Positions 16,965 to 24,803 of a stretch of DNA of 34,781 bases are shown in pieces. The notes under the pieces were generated by a model. It made no database searches. It saw nothing but the letters and a program-made list of their open reading frames with translations, and was not told the DNA's origin. Numbering within the stretch: the first letter of the stretch is position 1; the number at the start of each line of letters is the position of its first letter. Origin of the DNA: Alphaproteobacteria bacterium (lineage in GTDB: Bacteria; Pseudomonadota; Alphaproteobacteria; Rickettsiales; SXRF01); contig RFOF01000005.1 in NCBI GenBank assembly GCA_009926845.1, positions 1 to 34,781 of the forward strand, given 5' to 3'. The translations under genes were made by a program, and so were the position numbers.

Positions 16965-18062
16965 TCAACTTGATAATGCGGGGGTGGAAGCAACTGGAGC
17001 GGAAGCGCGTTCAGCATGGCTAGTCGCTTGCTTATGCATCTCCGTAAAGCTGCGCGGTGCATGTGTGGCGGCGGGTGCGGCAGCGCCACGGCTTTGCAAA
17101 ACTTTGCTGGTAAAATGCGATGTGTGCAAATGATGTTTTTGCGCCTCAAACTCCTCTGAAATTTGCACTATCATTTTGGTCACTTTGCCATCCGCCGCCG
17201 CCTTTATCACTTCAGCGATGGGGGTTTTTACAGCCGCAAATTTTTTGGCAAGCTCAACCACCATATCATTTTGTGGACCATCTTTATGCCCCTGACACAC
17301 GGGGGTAGCATCAAGCACCTCTGCATACATCCCAACGGTGAGCGGTTGGCCAGCGGCCTCAACCGCCTTAGCGTCTGTATATTTGGTCAACAACGTATTG
17401 GGAGCCAAGGCAGGCACACCAAGCATCTGCGCACCTTGCAAACCCATCCACGCCATAGCATGTGCATCTTTACCTCTGAGCGCACGCACACTGAGCAACA
17501 AACTCGCGCCCTGTAAAAGCTGGGTAATGCCAACACTGGCAAACAATTCGCCGCGTGCAGCGTGCAGCAGTTCGGGGATATTATTGCCTGTCACCACATC
17601 CACGGACGAAATTTCTTTGCCGGTGATGTCTTCACACATTTGCTTGAATGCATCAAGCTGCCCGAGGAACCCATGCGCAGAGTGCAGCATACCAAACGCA
17701 GAGGTCGCAGCAAATGAGCCATTCATTAAGGCTGATCCAACCGTAATCCCCTTCATTGATTTGGGGATAGCGGCCGCCGCGCCCGTAAACCCCTTAGCGT
17801 GCAGCACTCCGGCCAAATTTTCTCCCATCAGGCGACCTGGCGCTTTGAAACCAAGCCACCCCAACGGCCCAACTAGCATGGGTGCTAATCCTGCAAAACC
17901 AAAGAGTGGCTCTGCTTTGCCTGCCACCGCATCAAGTTCTTCTACAACCTGAAAAGAACCCGGTGTACTCGCCTTCAGATGGCTTGGACGCGCAGACGCA
18001 GCAAGCCGATGATGCGACACGGACCGCGTACTACCACCCAAAGATCCTACTGGTGCAATCAT
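16965..18062 (-). CDS. unknown protein, hydrophobic-helical (unit C-D, first gene)
   Basis: Unrecognised, 365 residues. A basic N-terminus (TRSVSHHRLAASARPSHLKA) is followed by glycine-rich hydrophobic segments near 55-75 (FGFAGLAPMLVGPLGWLGF), 95-125 and 175-195 (ITQLLQGASLLLSV). Then come a charged helical region (residues 240-310) and an alanine/proline/serine-rich flexible tail. There is no signal peptide. AGAAGG lies close to the ATG. A PhoB-like box and a -10 candidate lie about 70-100 bases upstream. Its composition (A, G, L rich core plus disordered tail) resembles that of its neighbours, but I see no clear homology between them. Confidence 0.7.
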   Translation of the reverse strand: MIAPVGSLGGSTRSVSHHRLAASARPSHLKASTPGSFQVVEELDAVAGKAEPLFGFAGLAPMLVGPLGWLGFKAPGRLMGENLAGVLHAKGFTGAAAAIPKSMKGITVGSALMNGSFAATSAFGMLHSAHGFLGQLDAFKQMCEDITGKEISSVDVVTGNNIPELLHAARGELFASVGITQLLQGASLLLSVRALRGKDAHAMAWMGLQGAQMLGVPALAPNTLLTKYTDAKAVEAAGQPLTVGMYAEVLDATPVCQGHKDGPQNDMVVELAKKFAAVKTPIAEVIKAAADGKVTKMIVQISEEFEAQKHHLHTSHFTSKVLQSRGAAAPAATHAPRSFTEMHKQATSHAERASAPVASTPALSS

Positions 18063-18104
18063 AGCCTTCTAGCCATTCTCAAAAAACACTATTCCACAAT
18101 TAGA

Positions 18105-18161
18105 ATTTTAGCGCATTTTAGAGGGCTATCCTATGGTTTTTTTATGACTTTTTTGTGACAG
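18105..18161 (-). promoter_or_regulatory. PhoB-like box and promoter for unit at 18062-16023
   Basis: On the minus strand, CTGTCACAAAAAAGTCATA (18161 to 18143) is two 11-base repeats of the Pho type. Eleven bases further is TAGGAT (18133-18128), the spacing seen in the classical phoA promoter, and TAAAAT in GCGCTAAAAT lies at 18110-18105. The match to the PhoB consensus is by eye. The 190-base spacer shows no gene. Confidence 0.55.
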
Positions 18162-18252
18162 TGGAGAGTGTAAAAATGACTGCATCGTCATAAAGCGCGG
18201 GAATCATCTGAATATTTTGAAATATAATAAGAAAATGACGGATTCCTTTATC

Positions 18253-19326
18253 TCACCTACTCGCTGTAAGATTGGGTGCATCCACCGAATCACCCGGATT
18301 TCGAACCGATATCCATTCCTCACGACGCTTCGGGCCTTTTCCTACAATGGATTGAGCAACATTAACCGCAGAATTGAGGAAAGAATCAGCAAAGGTCTTC
18401 TCTGGCAGTTTGGCGGGGATATTTTTGGCAAACATCGCCGACACTCCCGATTCCCTATCATGAGATTGTTGAGCAATCCCTTTGAGCCCAACTGAAATCA
18501 CGCGTTCAATATCCTGATAGGAATGTTTAATAGCGTCCTGAGAAATAGTTCGATTATCAGCAGCGTAGATATTTATTTTTCCCATGCCTATTAGATACAC
18601 AATTTCCGACATCCCAAACTTACCATCGTGCTTATTATAAGCGTCAGCCATCTTCTCCAAAAGGGGGCGAAGCGCCTGATGTTCTTCAGCATTTCCAATA
18701 TCAATTCTCTTTAGATGAGCATCATCGCGCGTGCGCTGATAAACCCCCATCAAATCATCGGCTTTAATATTCTTTCCGGTGGATTCAATGTTTTCACTGA
18801 GCTTGACAATCTCATAATGGCTTGTTTTGGGCACGCCATATGTTTCATAAAGCCAATAACCAGATTTACCCGCCAATCCAGGGCCAACATCTTTAAGCTT
18901 ATCGACAAGATCATATTTCGCGGTAGCATTAGGCATCAGCGTGCCAATCGCGTGCGGCAGTAAAAATAGAGCATCCGTCGCATAACGAATGGGCTGCAAA
19001 CGCGTAAAATCTTTATATGCCTTGCGGGCAATAATATTCTTGCTGTGCTGAAAATCAGAAAACTTCAATTGTTCAGCTGGAATTCCTAACTCAGCAGAAA
19101 CGGCATCCCTACAATCTTCGCTGACCATCTTAGATTCAAGCCCCATGAACACTGTCGTCATAGCAGCAGAGCAAAGCCCAGTCGCGGCAAGAGCAGTCCG
19201 AAATGCTTTTTTAGGATCACCTTTATGAAGCAAGGTGGCAGCAAGCAAAGCAACAGGGAAAACTCCGTATTGCAAAATACGGTCGGTCTTACCGGCGGTG
19301 GTTGCATAATAGTGGAAATAGGTCAT
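18253..19326 (-). CDS. unknown protein (unit A-B, second gene)
   Basis: Unrecognised, 357 residues. The N-terminal part has two hydrophobic segments (YGVFPVALLAATLLHKG near 20-36 and ALAATGLCSAAMTTVFMGL near 45-63) and a third near 115-130 (TDALFLLPHAIGTLMP). The remaining two thirds are soluble and helical, including SEIVYLIGMGKINIYAADNR. The end is polar and probably flexible. Its ATG overlaps the stop of the 19323 gene (ATGA), so the two are translated together. It carries no signal peptide and no catalytic motif I know. Confidence 0.7.
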   Translation of the reverse strand: MTYFHYYATTAGKTDRILQYGVFPVALLAATLLHKGDPKKAFRTALAATGLCSAAMTTVFMGLESKMVSEDCRDAVSAELGIPAEQLKFSDFQHSKNIIARKAYKDFTRLQPIRYATDALFLLPHAIGTLMPNATAKYDLVDKLKDVGPGLAGKSGYWLYETYGVPKTSHYEIVKLSENIESTGKNIKADDLMGVYQRTRDDAHLKRIDIGNAEEHQALRPLLEKMADAYNKHDGKFGMSEIVYLIGMGKINIYAADNRTISQDAIKHSYQDIERVISVGLKGIAQQSHDRESGVSAMFAKNIPAKLPEKTFADSFLNSAVNVAQSIVGKGPKRREEWISVRNPGDSVDAPNLTASR

Positions 19327-21281
19327 AAACCCGCCCCCATGCTCATCGCGAGCACACTGCCATCACGCTTGGGTTTGTGTTTAGCCGCCTTGCTGGCAAA
19401 GCCTTTTTCTTCTGGCTCAGCGTCATCATGCGCAGCTTCGGATTTATCTTCGGCGGCCACTTCTTTTGCGTCTTCTTTATTCGTTCCAATATCCGCCGTG
19501 GCTTTTTTATGTTGCTTAGGCGTCGCTTTAACAAACTCTGTCCACTCACGCTTAAAGGCGTCGGGATTTTCCTTTTGCTCATTGAGCATGACGGTGGCGA
19601 TGAGCGATAATATTTCCTTGTGATGCCCTTCCACCACCGATTGCAGCGCGTGGTCTTTTTCGTCACCATCCATCGCAGAAAGCAACTTTTCCAGATGCGC
19701 TACGCTTTTTTTCGTAAGCCCAAGATTGCGCAGTTCTTCAGGGCTGGATTCTTCAACAACACTCGAAAGCCCCTGCATATATTTTTCAACAATGCCATAC
19801 ATATGATCGCGCGCTTGAACGCGAGCAGCCCGGATTTCTTCTTCTTTTATGCCAGCCTGCTTGAGCACCTCATCCGGCAACAGCGCCATGAAACATGATT
19901 TTTCAACGCCCTGCAGCGACTCGATATCTTTTTTGATGTTCTGCTGGATGGCTTCTTTGTTGGTGAAGGCTTTGAAAAATTCATCAGCGGTGAGGTCGAT
20001 TGCGTGCCCCGTTTTTGCCGACATTTTTTCGATGCAATCTTTCAACTCATCTTCATCCGCAATGGAGGTTTCTCCATTTTTTCCGCGCTTGACGATCTTG
20101 TGTTCGCCCACCAGAACAACCAGCGAATCCGCATCAATAACGCCTTTGGCCAAAGCTTCCGCAATAAGTTGAGACGACTCCTGCAAACGCTCCAGATTCA
20201 CACCAGCGATTTCGCTGCGGCCACGGTTCTTTTCATTCTGCTGAACGATATCAACAACATATTCCGCCAGCGACTTGCCTTCAATATGGATGCTGTCCGG
20301 CTCTGGTGGCGTAAATTCACAATCGCTGCCTTTGCGCGTGCAAATACCCTCAACCTCGTGGCGCAGGGTTTTTATCATTTCCCATGCGGTGGGGGAGTCG
20401 TCCACCTTAGTCGAAATAATGGATTTGAGCGCTGGGCTCGCGATAGCACCCAGTGTCAAAGCATGGTCCATAATGTTGTCGGAGTTTACGTCACCCTGTT
20501 TGCGAGCCTTGCTGCCAGAGAATTCTTCCGCCACTTCACGTGCGATTTGCTTTGTGTAATCATCATCGCGATATTCCTCAGGAAGAACACTCAGTCTGCG
20601 CTCTATTTCTGCCTTCACAGGGTCTATCTTGACACCACTTTCTGAATTAGATGCTCCATTCTTCTTGAACATTTTACCAAAATCGAGCGGTTTCTTGCCA
20701 AGCCATTCATTCTGCTGCTGCAGAGCTAACATCACGTTTGGCACCAACGTTGCCAAATCCGCCGTCATGTCTTTAATGGATGCGCTCCACTTGGCACTCG
20801 CACGGCTATACTCAGTACTCATTACTTCATTGATTGCAGTTTGCGCCCCCGTAGCCTCAACCACAGGCTTGAATTCTTTAAAAAGCGCATTGCGCTTTTT
20901 AGCAAACTCACTGCTAAAACTTGTTAGATCAGAAATCTGCTGGAAGAAAACCGTGCTCCATAAGAATGAAAGGCGCCCTACGGTATCAGCATTTTTTGCA
21001 ACCGCAGGGTTAAGACGCAGGGCATGTGCCCCAGCTTCAAATAATTTCCCTACGGTCGGCGCACCAACTTTGTTGATCCAAGGAATGAATTTGGAAGTAA
21101 CCGCGCTGATCACAGGCTTAAATTTAGAGTCCATCTCCATGCCAAGCCAGCGAACTTTGCCCTCTTTGCCTTCAACATCTTTGACAGCGATGACGTTCTT
21201 AACGGTATCTTGCAGATGCGCTTTATTTTCCTCGATAAGCTGCTCGTGCTGGTATTTCACATCTTCGTTTTTGCTTACCAT
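19323..21281 (-). CDS. large unknown helical protein (unit A-B, first gene)
   Basis: I choose the ATG at 21281 (MVSKNEDVKYQHEQLIEENK) because GGAGGT sits five bases before it; the longer frame has no such site. The 652-residue protein is almost wholly helical and charged. It has a weakly hydrophobic region near 80-180 (PTVGKLFEAGAHALRLNPAV, TADLATLVPNVMLALQQ), a middle region with two cysteines (EGICTRKGSDCEF) and a lysine/glutamate/alanine-rich tail after about 590. No enzyme motif is seen. It is on the strand and in the place of a tape-measure gene, but it has its own Pho-type promoter and no typical long alternating hydrophobic repeats, so I leave it as unknown. Confidence 0.75.
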   Translation of the reverse strand: MVSKNEDVKYQHEQLIEENKAHLQDTVKNVIAVKDVEGKEGKVRWLGMEMDSKFKPVISAVTSKFIPWINKVGAPTVGKLFEAGAHALRLNPAVAKNADTVGRLSFLWSTVFFQQISDLTSFSSEFAKKRNALFKEFKPVVEATGAQTAINEVMSTEYSRASAKWSASIKDMTADLATLVPNVMLALQQQNEWLGKKPLDFGKMFKKNGASNSESGVKIDPVKAEIERRLSVLPEEYRDDDYTKQIAREVAEEFSGSKARKQGDVNSDNIMDHALTLGAIASPALKSIISTKVDDSPTAWEMIKTLRHEVEGICTRKGSDCEFTPPEPDSIHIEGKSLAEYVVDIVQQNEKNRGRSEIAGVNLERLQESSQLIAEALAKGVIDADSLVVLVGEHKIVKRGKNGETSIADEDELKDCIEKMSAKTGHAIDLTADEFFKAFTNKEAIQQNIKKDIESLQGVEKSCFMALLPDEVLKQAGIKEEEIRAARVQARDHMYGIVEKYMQGLSSVVEESSPEELRNLGLTKKSVAHLEKLLSAMDGDEKDHALQSVVEGHHKEILSLIATVMLNEQKENPDAFKREWTEFVKATPKQHKKATADIGTNKEDAKEVAAEDKSEAAHDDAEPEEKGFASKAAKHKPKRDGSVLAMSMGAGL

Positions 21282-21424
21282 GCGCGACCTCCACGGCTGG
21301 CAGGCGCGGGCGCGCTCACAGTCCAGTTCCAAAGTTCAGCAGTGTTGCCACAGGTCGACATTCACGCACATCCAAACTTAGGCCACTCATGGCCAAGCGG
21401 TTAAAACACTTCTACTCATCACGA

Positions 21425-21482
21425 ATTATAGCAAAATACACCTATATACGACTAGGTGTTTTTTATGACAGTTTCGTGACGA
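21425..21482 (-). promoter_or_regulatory. PhoB-like box and promoter for unit at 21281-18253
   Basis: On the minus strand, TCGTCACGAAACTGTCATA (21482 to 21464) is an 11-base direct repeat of the Pho type. Downstream is the inverted repeat CACCTA-N8-TAGGTG (21440-21459), then TTTGCTATAAT with the -10 at 21430-21425. The distance from box to that -10 is 35 bases, longer than in classical PhoB promoters, so another -10 (such as TATATA in the inverted repeat) may be used. Confidence 0.5.
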
Positions 21483-21522
21483 AAAAGCTGAATTTCCATG
21501 AAAAACGCCTCTTTTTCTCCAT

Positions 21523-21541
21523 TTTGTCATAAAACTGCCGA
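21523..21541 (+). promoter_or_regulatory. weaker PhoB-like repeat, plus orientation
   Basis: TTTGTCATAAAACTGCCGA repeats TGTCA/TGCCG with an 11-base step and so resembles one good and one poor Pho half-site. It points away from the box at 21464-21482. No gene starts directly downstream on this strand, so it may be a second site for the same control region or chance. The 290-base spacer 21282-21571 otherwise shows no gene. Confidence 0.25.
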
Positions 21542-21571
21542 AAACAAAACAACCCATTGTTTTTAATGGTT

Positions 21572-21901
21572 TTATAAATCACGGAGAATAGCGCGTTTGA
21601 CTGCACTAGAAAGCTGCGAAACCACTTGCCGACGCGTATACTTTATCAACCCATTGACTAATGAGGACTTTTTTCTTCCGCGCCTACCGCGCCGTGCGGG
21701 AGAAACCCCATCGTTATTCTCCTCCAGCGTGCTATCCGCTATCCCGCCTATGCTCCGCTCGACAAGGCTAGCCAGCCTAGAATTACCCTCCACGCCGTTT
21801 AAGCTGACCAGCACATTTTGCATAATGGCGAGCTGTTGACGGATCTGGTTTATGTCTGCGGAATTTTGCGTATCCAATTGCGGAGGAATATTTGTGGTCA
21901 T
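21572..21901 (-). CDS. small unknown protein with basic tail
   Basis: The 109-residue frame starts MTTNIPPQLDTQNSADINQI and contains a likely coiled coil (INQIRQQLAIMQNVLVSLNG). An acidic centre and a strongly basic C-terminal half follow (PARRGRRGRKKSSLVNGLIK, YTRRQVVSQLSSAVKRAILR), which could bind nucleic acid or membrane. I recognise no family. Its start lies 50 bases from the start of the divergent gene at 21952, so the two share an upstream region. It is the first minus-strand gene after the DUF3168 gene. Confidence 0.6.
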   Translation of the reverse strand: MTTNIPPQLDTQNSADINQIRQQLAIMQNVLVSLNGVEGNSRLASLVERSIGGIADSTLEENNDGVSPARRGRRGRKKSSLVNGLIKYTRRQVVSQLSSAVKRAILRDL

Positions 21902-21951
21902 GGTTTATCCTTTGTCTTGCAAGATGTTGGGGAACGAGGCATGCTAGAGAA

Positions 21952-22722
21952 ATGAGCATTCAGAGCCTGATAATTTGGTTTTTTGTGTGGAGCGCATCGG
22001 TGGTCTGCGCGCTGTGGTATTTGCGCGAAAACCGTAAACTGGCAGAACGCTGGCAAACCGAACTTCCCACTGATTTGGCACATTCTTTGATTGAATTCAC
22101 ATGGCGGCGCAGCCTACAGTTTTTTGCTGTTCTGCTATGCGCTTTACTTGCCATGGCCATCTATAGCTGGCAGTTGACACAGTCACAAAAGGCACTTGAA
22201 CATATCACTATAGAAAGAAACGATCATGAACGCAAAATGAACGACCTTAAAAAACAGGTGAAGGCCGCAACGGATAATGAAATAAAACTCAAGGACGAAA
22301 TCAAAAGATTTAATGACTCAAAGACTGCGAACGCTCAAAAAGATCAACCATCAAGCTATTATCCTCCCACCGCGCAAAGCGGTATCGAAGCATTATACAG
22401 CCCTGAAAATGTAGCCAGTGGCAGTCAGGCCGAAGTAGACCGCCTGAAAAAGCAATACGAGGAAATATTGGTCAACAATATGTACCTCAAAAAATGCGGG
22501 AAAGCCCAGCCAACCGATATTCACATCATCATTTCCGCCCTCAGCCAAGCGATGGCTTCTGTCAATGCGCCTGGGCGTTTGCAATATGACATCCTGACAT
22601 CAGCGCGTGGTTCTTATAACGAAATATATTCCAAAAGCGCATGCGACACCAAAGAAATGGTGGCACTGAACGCGCAATACCGAAAATATATTGACGCCAT
22701 TTCTAAACAGCTTAGCGACTAG
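21952..22722 (+). CDS. membrane protein with coiled coil, unknown function
   Basis: I place the start at MSIQSLIIWFF (21952); the longer frame begins 20 codons earlier in what looks like spacer. The 256-residue protein has two membrane helices (about 4-22 and 52-72), a charged coiled coil (about 78-125) and a soluble C-terminal domain with KKCGKAQPTDIHIIISALSQ. The tail would lie on one side of the inner membrane, anchored by a hairpin. The gene is on the opposite strand to the GTA-like genes and its stop overlaps that of the DUF3168 gene by four bases. I do not know the family. Confidence 0.75.
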   Translation: MSIQSLIIWFFVWSASVVCALWYLRENRKLAERWQTELPTDLAHSLIEFTWRRSLQFFAVLLCALLAMAIYSWQLTQSQKALEHITIERNDHERKMNDLKKQVKAATDNEIKLKDEIKRFNDSKTANAQKDQPSSYYPPTAQSGIEALYSPENVASGSQAEVDRLKKQYEEILVNNMYLKKCGKAQPTDIHIIISALSQAMASVNAPGRLQYDILTSARGSYNEIYSKSACDTKEMVALNAQYRKYIDAISKQLSD

Positions 22723-23123
22723 ACTTGCCGCATTAATCCGCGAAATTGCATGTTCCCCTGATAGGTAAATCCATCATTTCCGAGCATCACTTTGCTGGTG
22801 ACAAAACGTAGCGAAACCAGCGACTGCCCTTCGATGGTGAGGCTAACTTGATGTAGCACCGTATATACCCGCTCCATGATAGAAATAGCCTCTTTGCGCC
22901 CACCTTCGCGGCTCCAGATGTTGAGCGTCACCTGCTGCTCCATTCCTGCGTCTTCTACATTCGACCACTCACGCGAAGTGACCTCGCCAAAAGCAATATA
23001 AGGAAATGCGCTGTTTTGCGGCGTATGGTCATAGACGCCACGGATGAGGGCGATGAGCGCAATATCATTGGTCAGTGCCTCATAAATGCTTTTTTGTAGC
23101 GTAATCACACTAAAATTCGACAT
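22719..23123 (-). CDS. DUF3168 tail terminator-like protein (GTA gp8-like)
   Basis: The start at 23123 (MSNFSVITLQKSIYEALTND) has AAGGA eight bases upstream and is preferred to a GTG seven codons before. The 134-residue protein has the DUF3168 pattern: VYDHTPQNSAFPYIAFGEVT, then QQVTLNIWSREGGRKEAISI and a final GMNxQFRGLM-like strand (GNMQFRGLMRQV). In RcGTA and HK97-like phages it caps the tail tube. The next expected genes (tail tube and onward) are missing; instead unknown genes follow. Confidence 0.88.
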   Translation of the reverse strand: MSNFSVITLQKSIYEALTNDIALIALIRGVYDHTPQNSAFPYIAFGEVTSREWSNVEDAGMEQQVTLNIWSREGGRKEAISIMERVYTVLHQVSLTIEGQSLVSLRFVTSKVMLGNDGFTYQGNMQFRGLMRQV

Positions 23124-23137
23124 GCTTATTGTCCTTA

Positions 23138-23203
23138 TTGTCACAAAAGTTTCATAAAAAGGGAGTGTTCGGTCACAAAACTGTCACAGAATCTTGCTAG
23201 AAT
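23138..23203 (+). promoter_or_regulatory. tandem PhoB-like boxes and promoter of the gene at 23210
   Basis: Two 11-base direct repeats lie in tandem on the plus strand: TTGTCACAAAAGTTTCATA (23138-23156) and CGGTCACAAAACTGTCACA (23170-23188). TAGAAT at 23198-23203, within TTGCTAGAAT, begins eleven bases after the last CTGTCA, exactly the classical PhoB layout. The -10 ends six bases before the ATG, so the transcript may begin at the start codon. Confidence 0.65.
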
Positions 23204-23209
23204 GGGTAC

Positions 23210-23644
23210 ATGGAGCAACACACCTTGATACACCCCTCGGGGGATGCAGATGTAGAAGGCGCCCGCCGCCTCTTCCAAGATTTTTTTTCTGAATATCAGC
23301 CCGTTTTCACCAAGGTAGAGGTCTATCTTGGCCAGCTTATCCGCGAGGCTCCCGAATATGCGGAGGGGTATCAACCCTGGCGCAAATCGCTGCACGACCT
23401 ATCGCGCGGTGTGTTTCTAACGGTCAAAAATATTCCACTGCCAAACGCGGAAGCATTCATGGAGGCACTCAAAATGTTCACATTCGAAGGCGCAATTCAT
23501 TTCCTGGAAGACATCTGCGCCAATTGCCGCATGAAGTTAGAACGCGAATGGGCGCAGCAGTTCCGCAAACATGTGGATATGCTACTTTTTGCCTTCGCCA
23601 TTTTGCACCGCCAGATGCAACCTGCGCTCGTCCCCGTTAGGTAG
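23210..23644 (+). CDS. unknown helical protein behind Pho boxes, possibly leaderless
   Basis: Unrecognised, 144 residues, all-helical in appearance and soluble. The mid-region EYAEGYQPWRKSLHDLSRGV and the CxxC stretch EDICANCRMKLE are the most distinctive parts. There is no signal peptide. The ATG directly follows the -10 candidate and no ribosome site is visible, which suggests a leaderless transcript. The gene is inserted against the direction of transcription between the gp7- and gp8-like genes, and its stop overlaps the end of the gp7-like gene by eight bases. Confidence 0.7.
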   Translation: MEQHTLIHPSGDADVEGARRLFQDFFSEYQPVFTKVEVYLGQLIREAPEYAEGYQPWRKSLHDLSRGVFLTVKNIPLPNAEAFMEALKMFTFEGAIHFLEDICANCRMKLEREWAQQFRKHVDMLLFAFAILHRQMQPALVPVR

Positions 23645-23981
23645 CCACACCTTCTTGAACTAATAATTCAAGCGTATCGCGGCGTTCATCCACATTGAAC
23701 ACCGAGCGAATGTTGAACGTGCGGCCATCAAATACAAAGCGCATCCCGACCGTAATGCCAGAGCGATAACGCAATAAAACTTTATGGCTGGCAGTGGATT
23801 GCACTTGTCCGGCGAAAAGCTGCTCATTGCCGCTGACGGGTTTGATTTCCGCCCAAAGCTCAGCAATATTCTGCCAACTTTTTGCATACCCCCCCACCCC
23901 ATCGGAAAGGCGCACTTCTTGTTGTAACAACAGCTTGTGGCGTAAGCGCGATGTGGTATTTTTTTTGCCGCGGAGCATCAT
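23637..23981 (-). CDS. phage head closure/head-tail adaptor (GTA gp7-like)
   Basis: The 114-residue protein matches the SPP1 gp16-like head-tail adaptor family: RLRHKLLLQQEVRLSDGVGG near the start, WQNIAELWAEIKPVSGNE in the middle and VGMRFVFDGRTFNIRSVFNV near the end. It would close the capsid portal and join it to the tail. Its ATG overlaps the connector stop by four bases (ATGA). The gene appears intact. Confidence 0.9.
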   Translation of the reverse strand: MMLRGKKNTTSRLRHKLLLQQEVRLSDGVGGYAKSWQNIAELWAEIKPVSGNEQLFAGQVQSTASHKVLLRYRSGITVGMRFVFDGRTFNIRSVFNVDERRDTLELLVQEGVAT

Positions 23982-24526
23982 AACGCCACCTCGCGATACG
24001 GTGCATAAAAACCAATGATTTGCGCAGGCAAACCGCCCTCGCCCATATCACCACGATTGTCATACATCGCTGCAATGTGTGCGAGCATACCGATTTTTAT
24101 CGGGCGAGGAACAGCCGTTGTATCGCCGAAACCGGCGACATACACCACCTCAATTTTATCCCCGCCAGTGAAGACAGAAAAAAGTATTGTGTCTTTGGCC
24201 TCATTTAAATAATAGGTATCAGCGCTTAGAATTTGCGGTGTGTCCTCAGCACTGAATACCGTCACACTGACTATCGACTGCACAGGGCCAAGAGGCAGCG
24301 CCACACCACACATATCATGATAATCATAGCCTGCTTTCCATGTTTGAGTGATGAGCGAGCGGCGCAAAAAATGCTCCGCCTGCATGCGCGCGGCCACAAT
24401 CAGATCGCCGATCAACACATCTTCATTGTGCCCGTCCACGCGCAGGTAAAGCTTGGCTTCCGCCAGAGTCACTGGCTCGCTAGCAGGCGCGACAACGCGG
24501 CTTAGCATCCGCTTGGGGTGATGCAT
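23978..24526 (-). CDS. phage head-tail connector (GTA gp6-like)
   Basis: A 182-residue connector of the HK97 gp6/phiE125 gp8 type: ASEPVTLAEAKLYLRVDGHN near the start, EDVLIGDLIVAARMQAEHFL and RRSLITQTW next, then DKIEVVYVAGFGD and the final helix IKIGMLAHIAAMYDNRGD. These proteins form the ring below the portal. It is followed by the adaptor gene in overlap. A palindromic repeat lies upstream, which suggests its own promoter; TATAATACTAG near 24538-24548 is on the upstream side but not clearly placed. Confidence 0.9.
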   Translation of the reverse strand: MHHPKRMLSRVVAPASEPVTLAEAKLYLRVDGHNEDVLIGDLIVAARMQAEHFLRRSLITQTWKAGYDYHDMCGVALPLGPVQSIVSVTVFSAEDTPQILSADTYYLNEAKDTILFSVFTGGDKIEVVYVAGFGDTTAVPRPIKIGMLAHIAAMYDNRGDMGEGGLPAQIIGFYAPYREVAL

Positions 24527-24560
24527 AATTCTCTCCTTATAATACTAGAATTTTATTTTT

Positions 24561-24641
24561 GTCATTCCTGCGAAAGCAGGAATCCTGTAGTTGCTTCATG
24601 CTTTATTGCTAATTTAGGATGCCTGCTTTCGCAGGCATGAC
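24561..24641. repeat. palindromic intergenic repeat overlapping a small phage gene
   Basis: It starts GTCATTCCTGCGAAAGCAGG and ends with GCCTGCTTTCGCAGGCATGAC (complement of the start with small changes), with TTTTT and AAAAA on its outer sides. It supplies the last codons of the small gene at 24609-24791 (tail VMPAKAGILN). Same family as the copies at 2440, 2925 and 13753. Confidence 0.85.
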
Positions 24642-24791
24642 AAAAATTAGCCGGCTTTCTACCGCCCATCCGCGAGCGATGAAGCTGCGGGCGAGTGTGT
24701 CGGCCACGTCATAATGTTCTTCGCGCTCGAATAAACGCAAAGAAAACCCGTCCTCGCTCCCGCGATGGGTTGTCAGCATAAAAATGTGCAT
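24609..24791 (-). CDS. small phage/GTA head-region protein with repeat-derived tail
   Basis: The frame encodes 60 residues. The core MLTTHRGSEDGFSLRLFERE, then HYDVADTLARSFIARGWAVE, resembles the short proteins of about 45 residues (HKGSPDG...DLPESLAxxFLxxGWAE type) often found between capsid and connector genes in alphaproteobacterial phages. The last ten or so residues, VMPAKAGILN, come from the inserted palindromic repeat. Start may be the ATG at 24791 or at 24779; neither has a clear ribosome site. The function is unknown. Confidence 0.6.
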   Translation of the reverse strand: MHIFMLTTHRGSEDGFSLRLFEREEHYDVADTLARSFIARGWAVESRLIFVMPAKAGILN

Positions 24792-24803
24792 AAAATAAAC
24801 TGT

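Noticed and set aside
19323-21281. Tape-measure protein in the expected position
   Set aside because: Order and strand fit, but the protein lacks the long hydrophobic/alternating repeats, has a lysine-rich tail and its own Pho-type promoter. Kept as unknown rather than named.
19849-21381. Long plus-strand frames opposite the large unknown gene
   Set aside because: The minus frame has GGAGGT at its start, overlaps its neighbour by ATGA and has a promoter; the plus frames have none of these.
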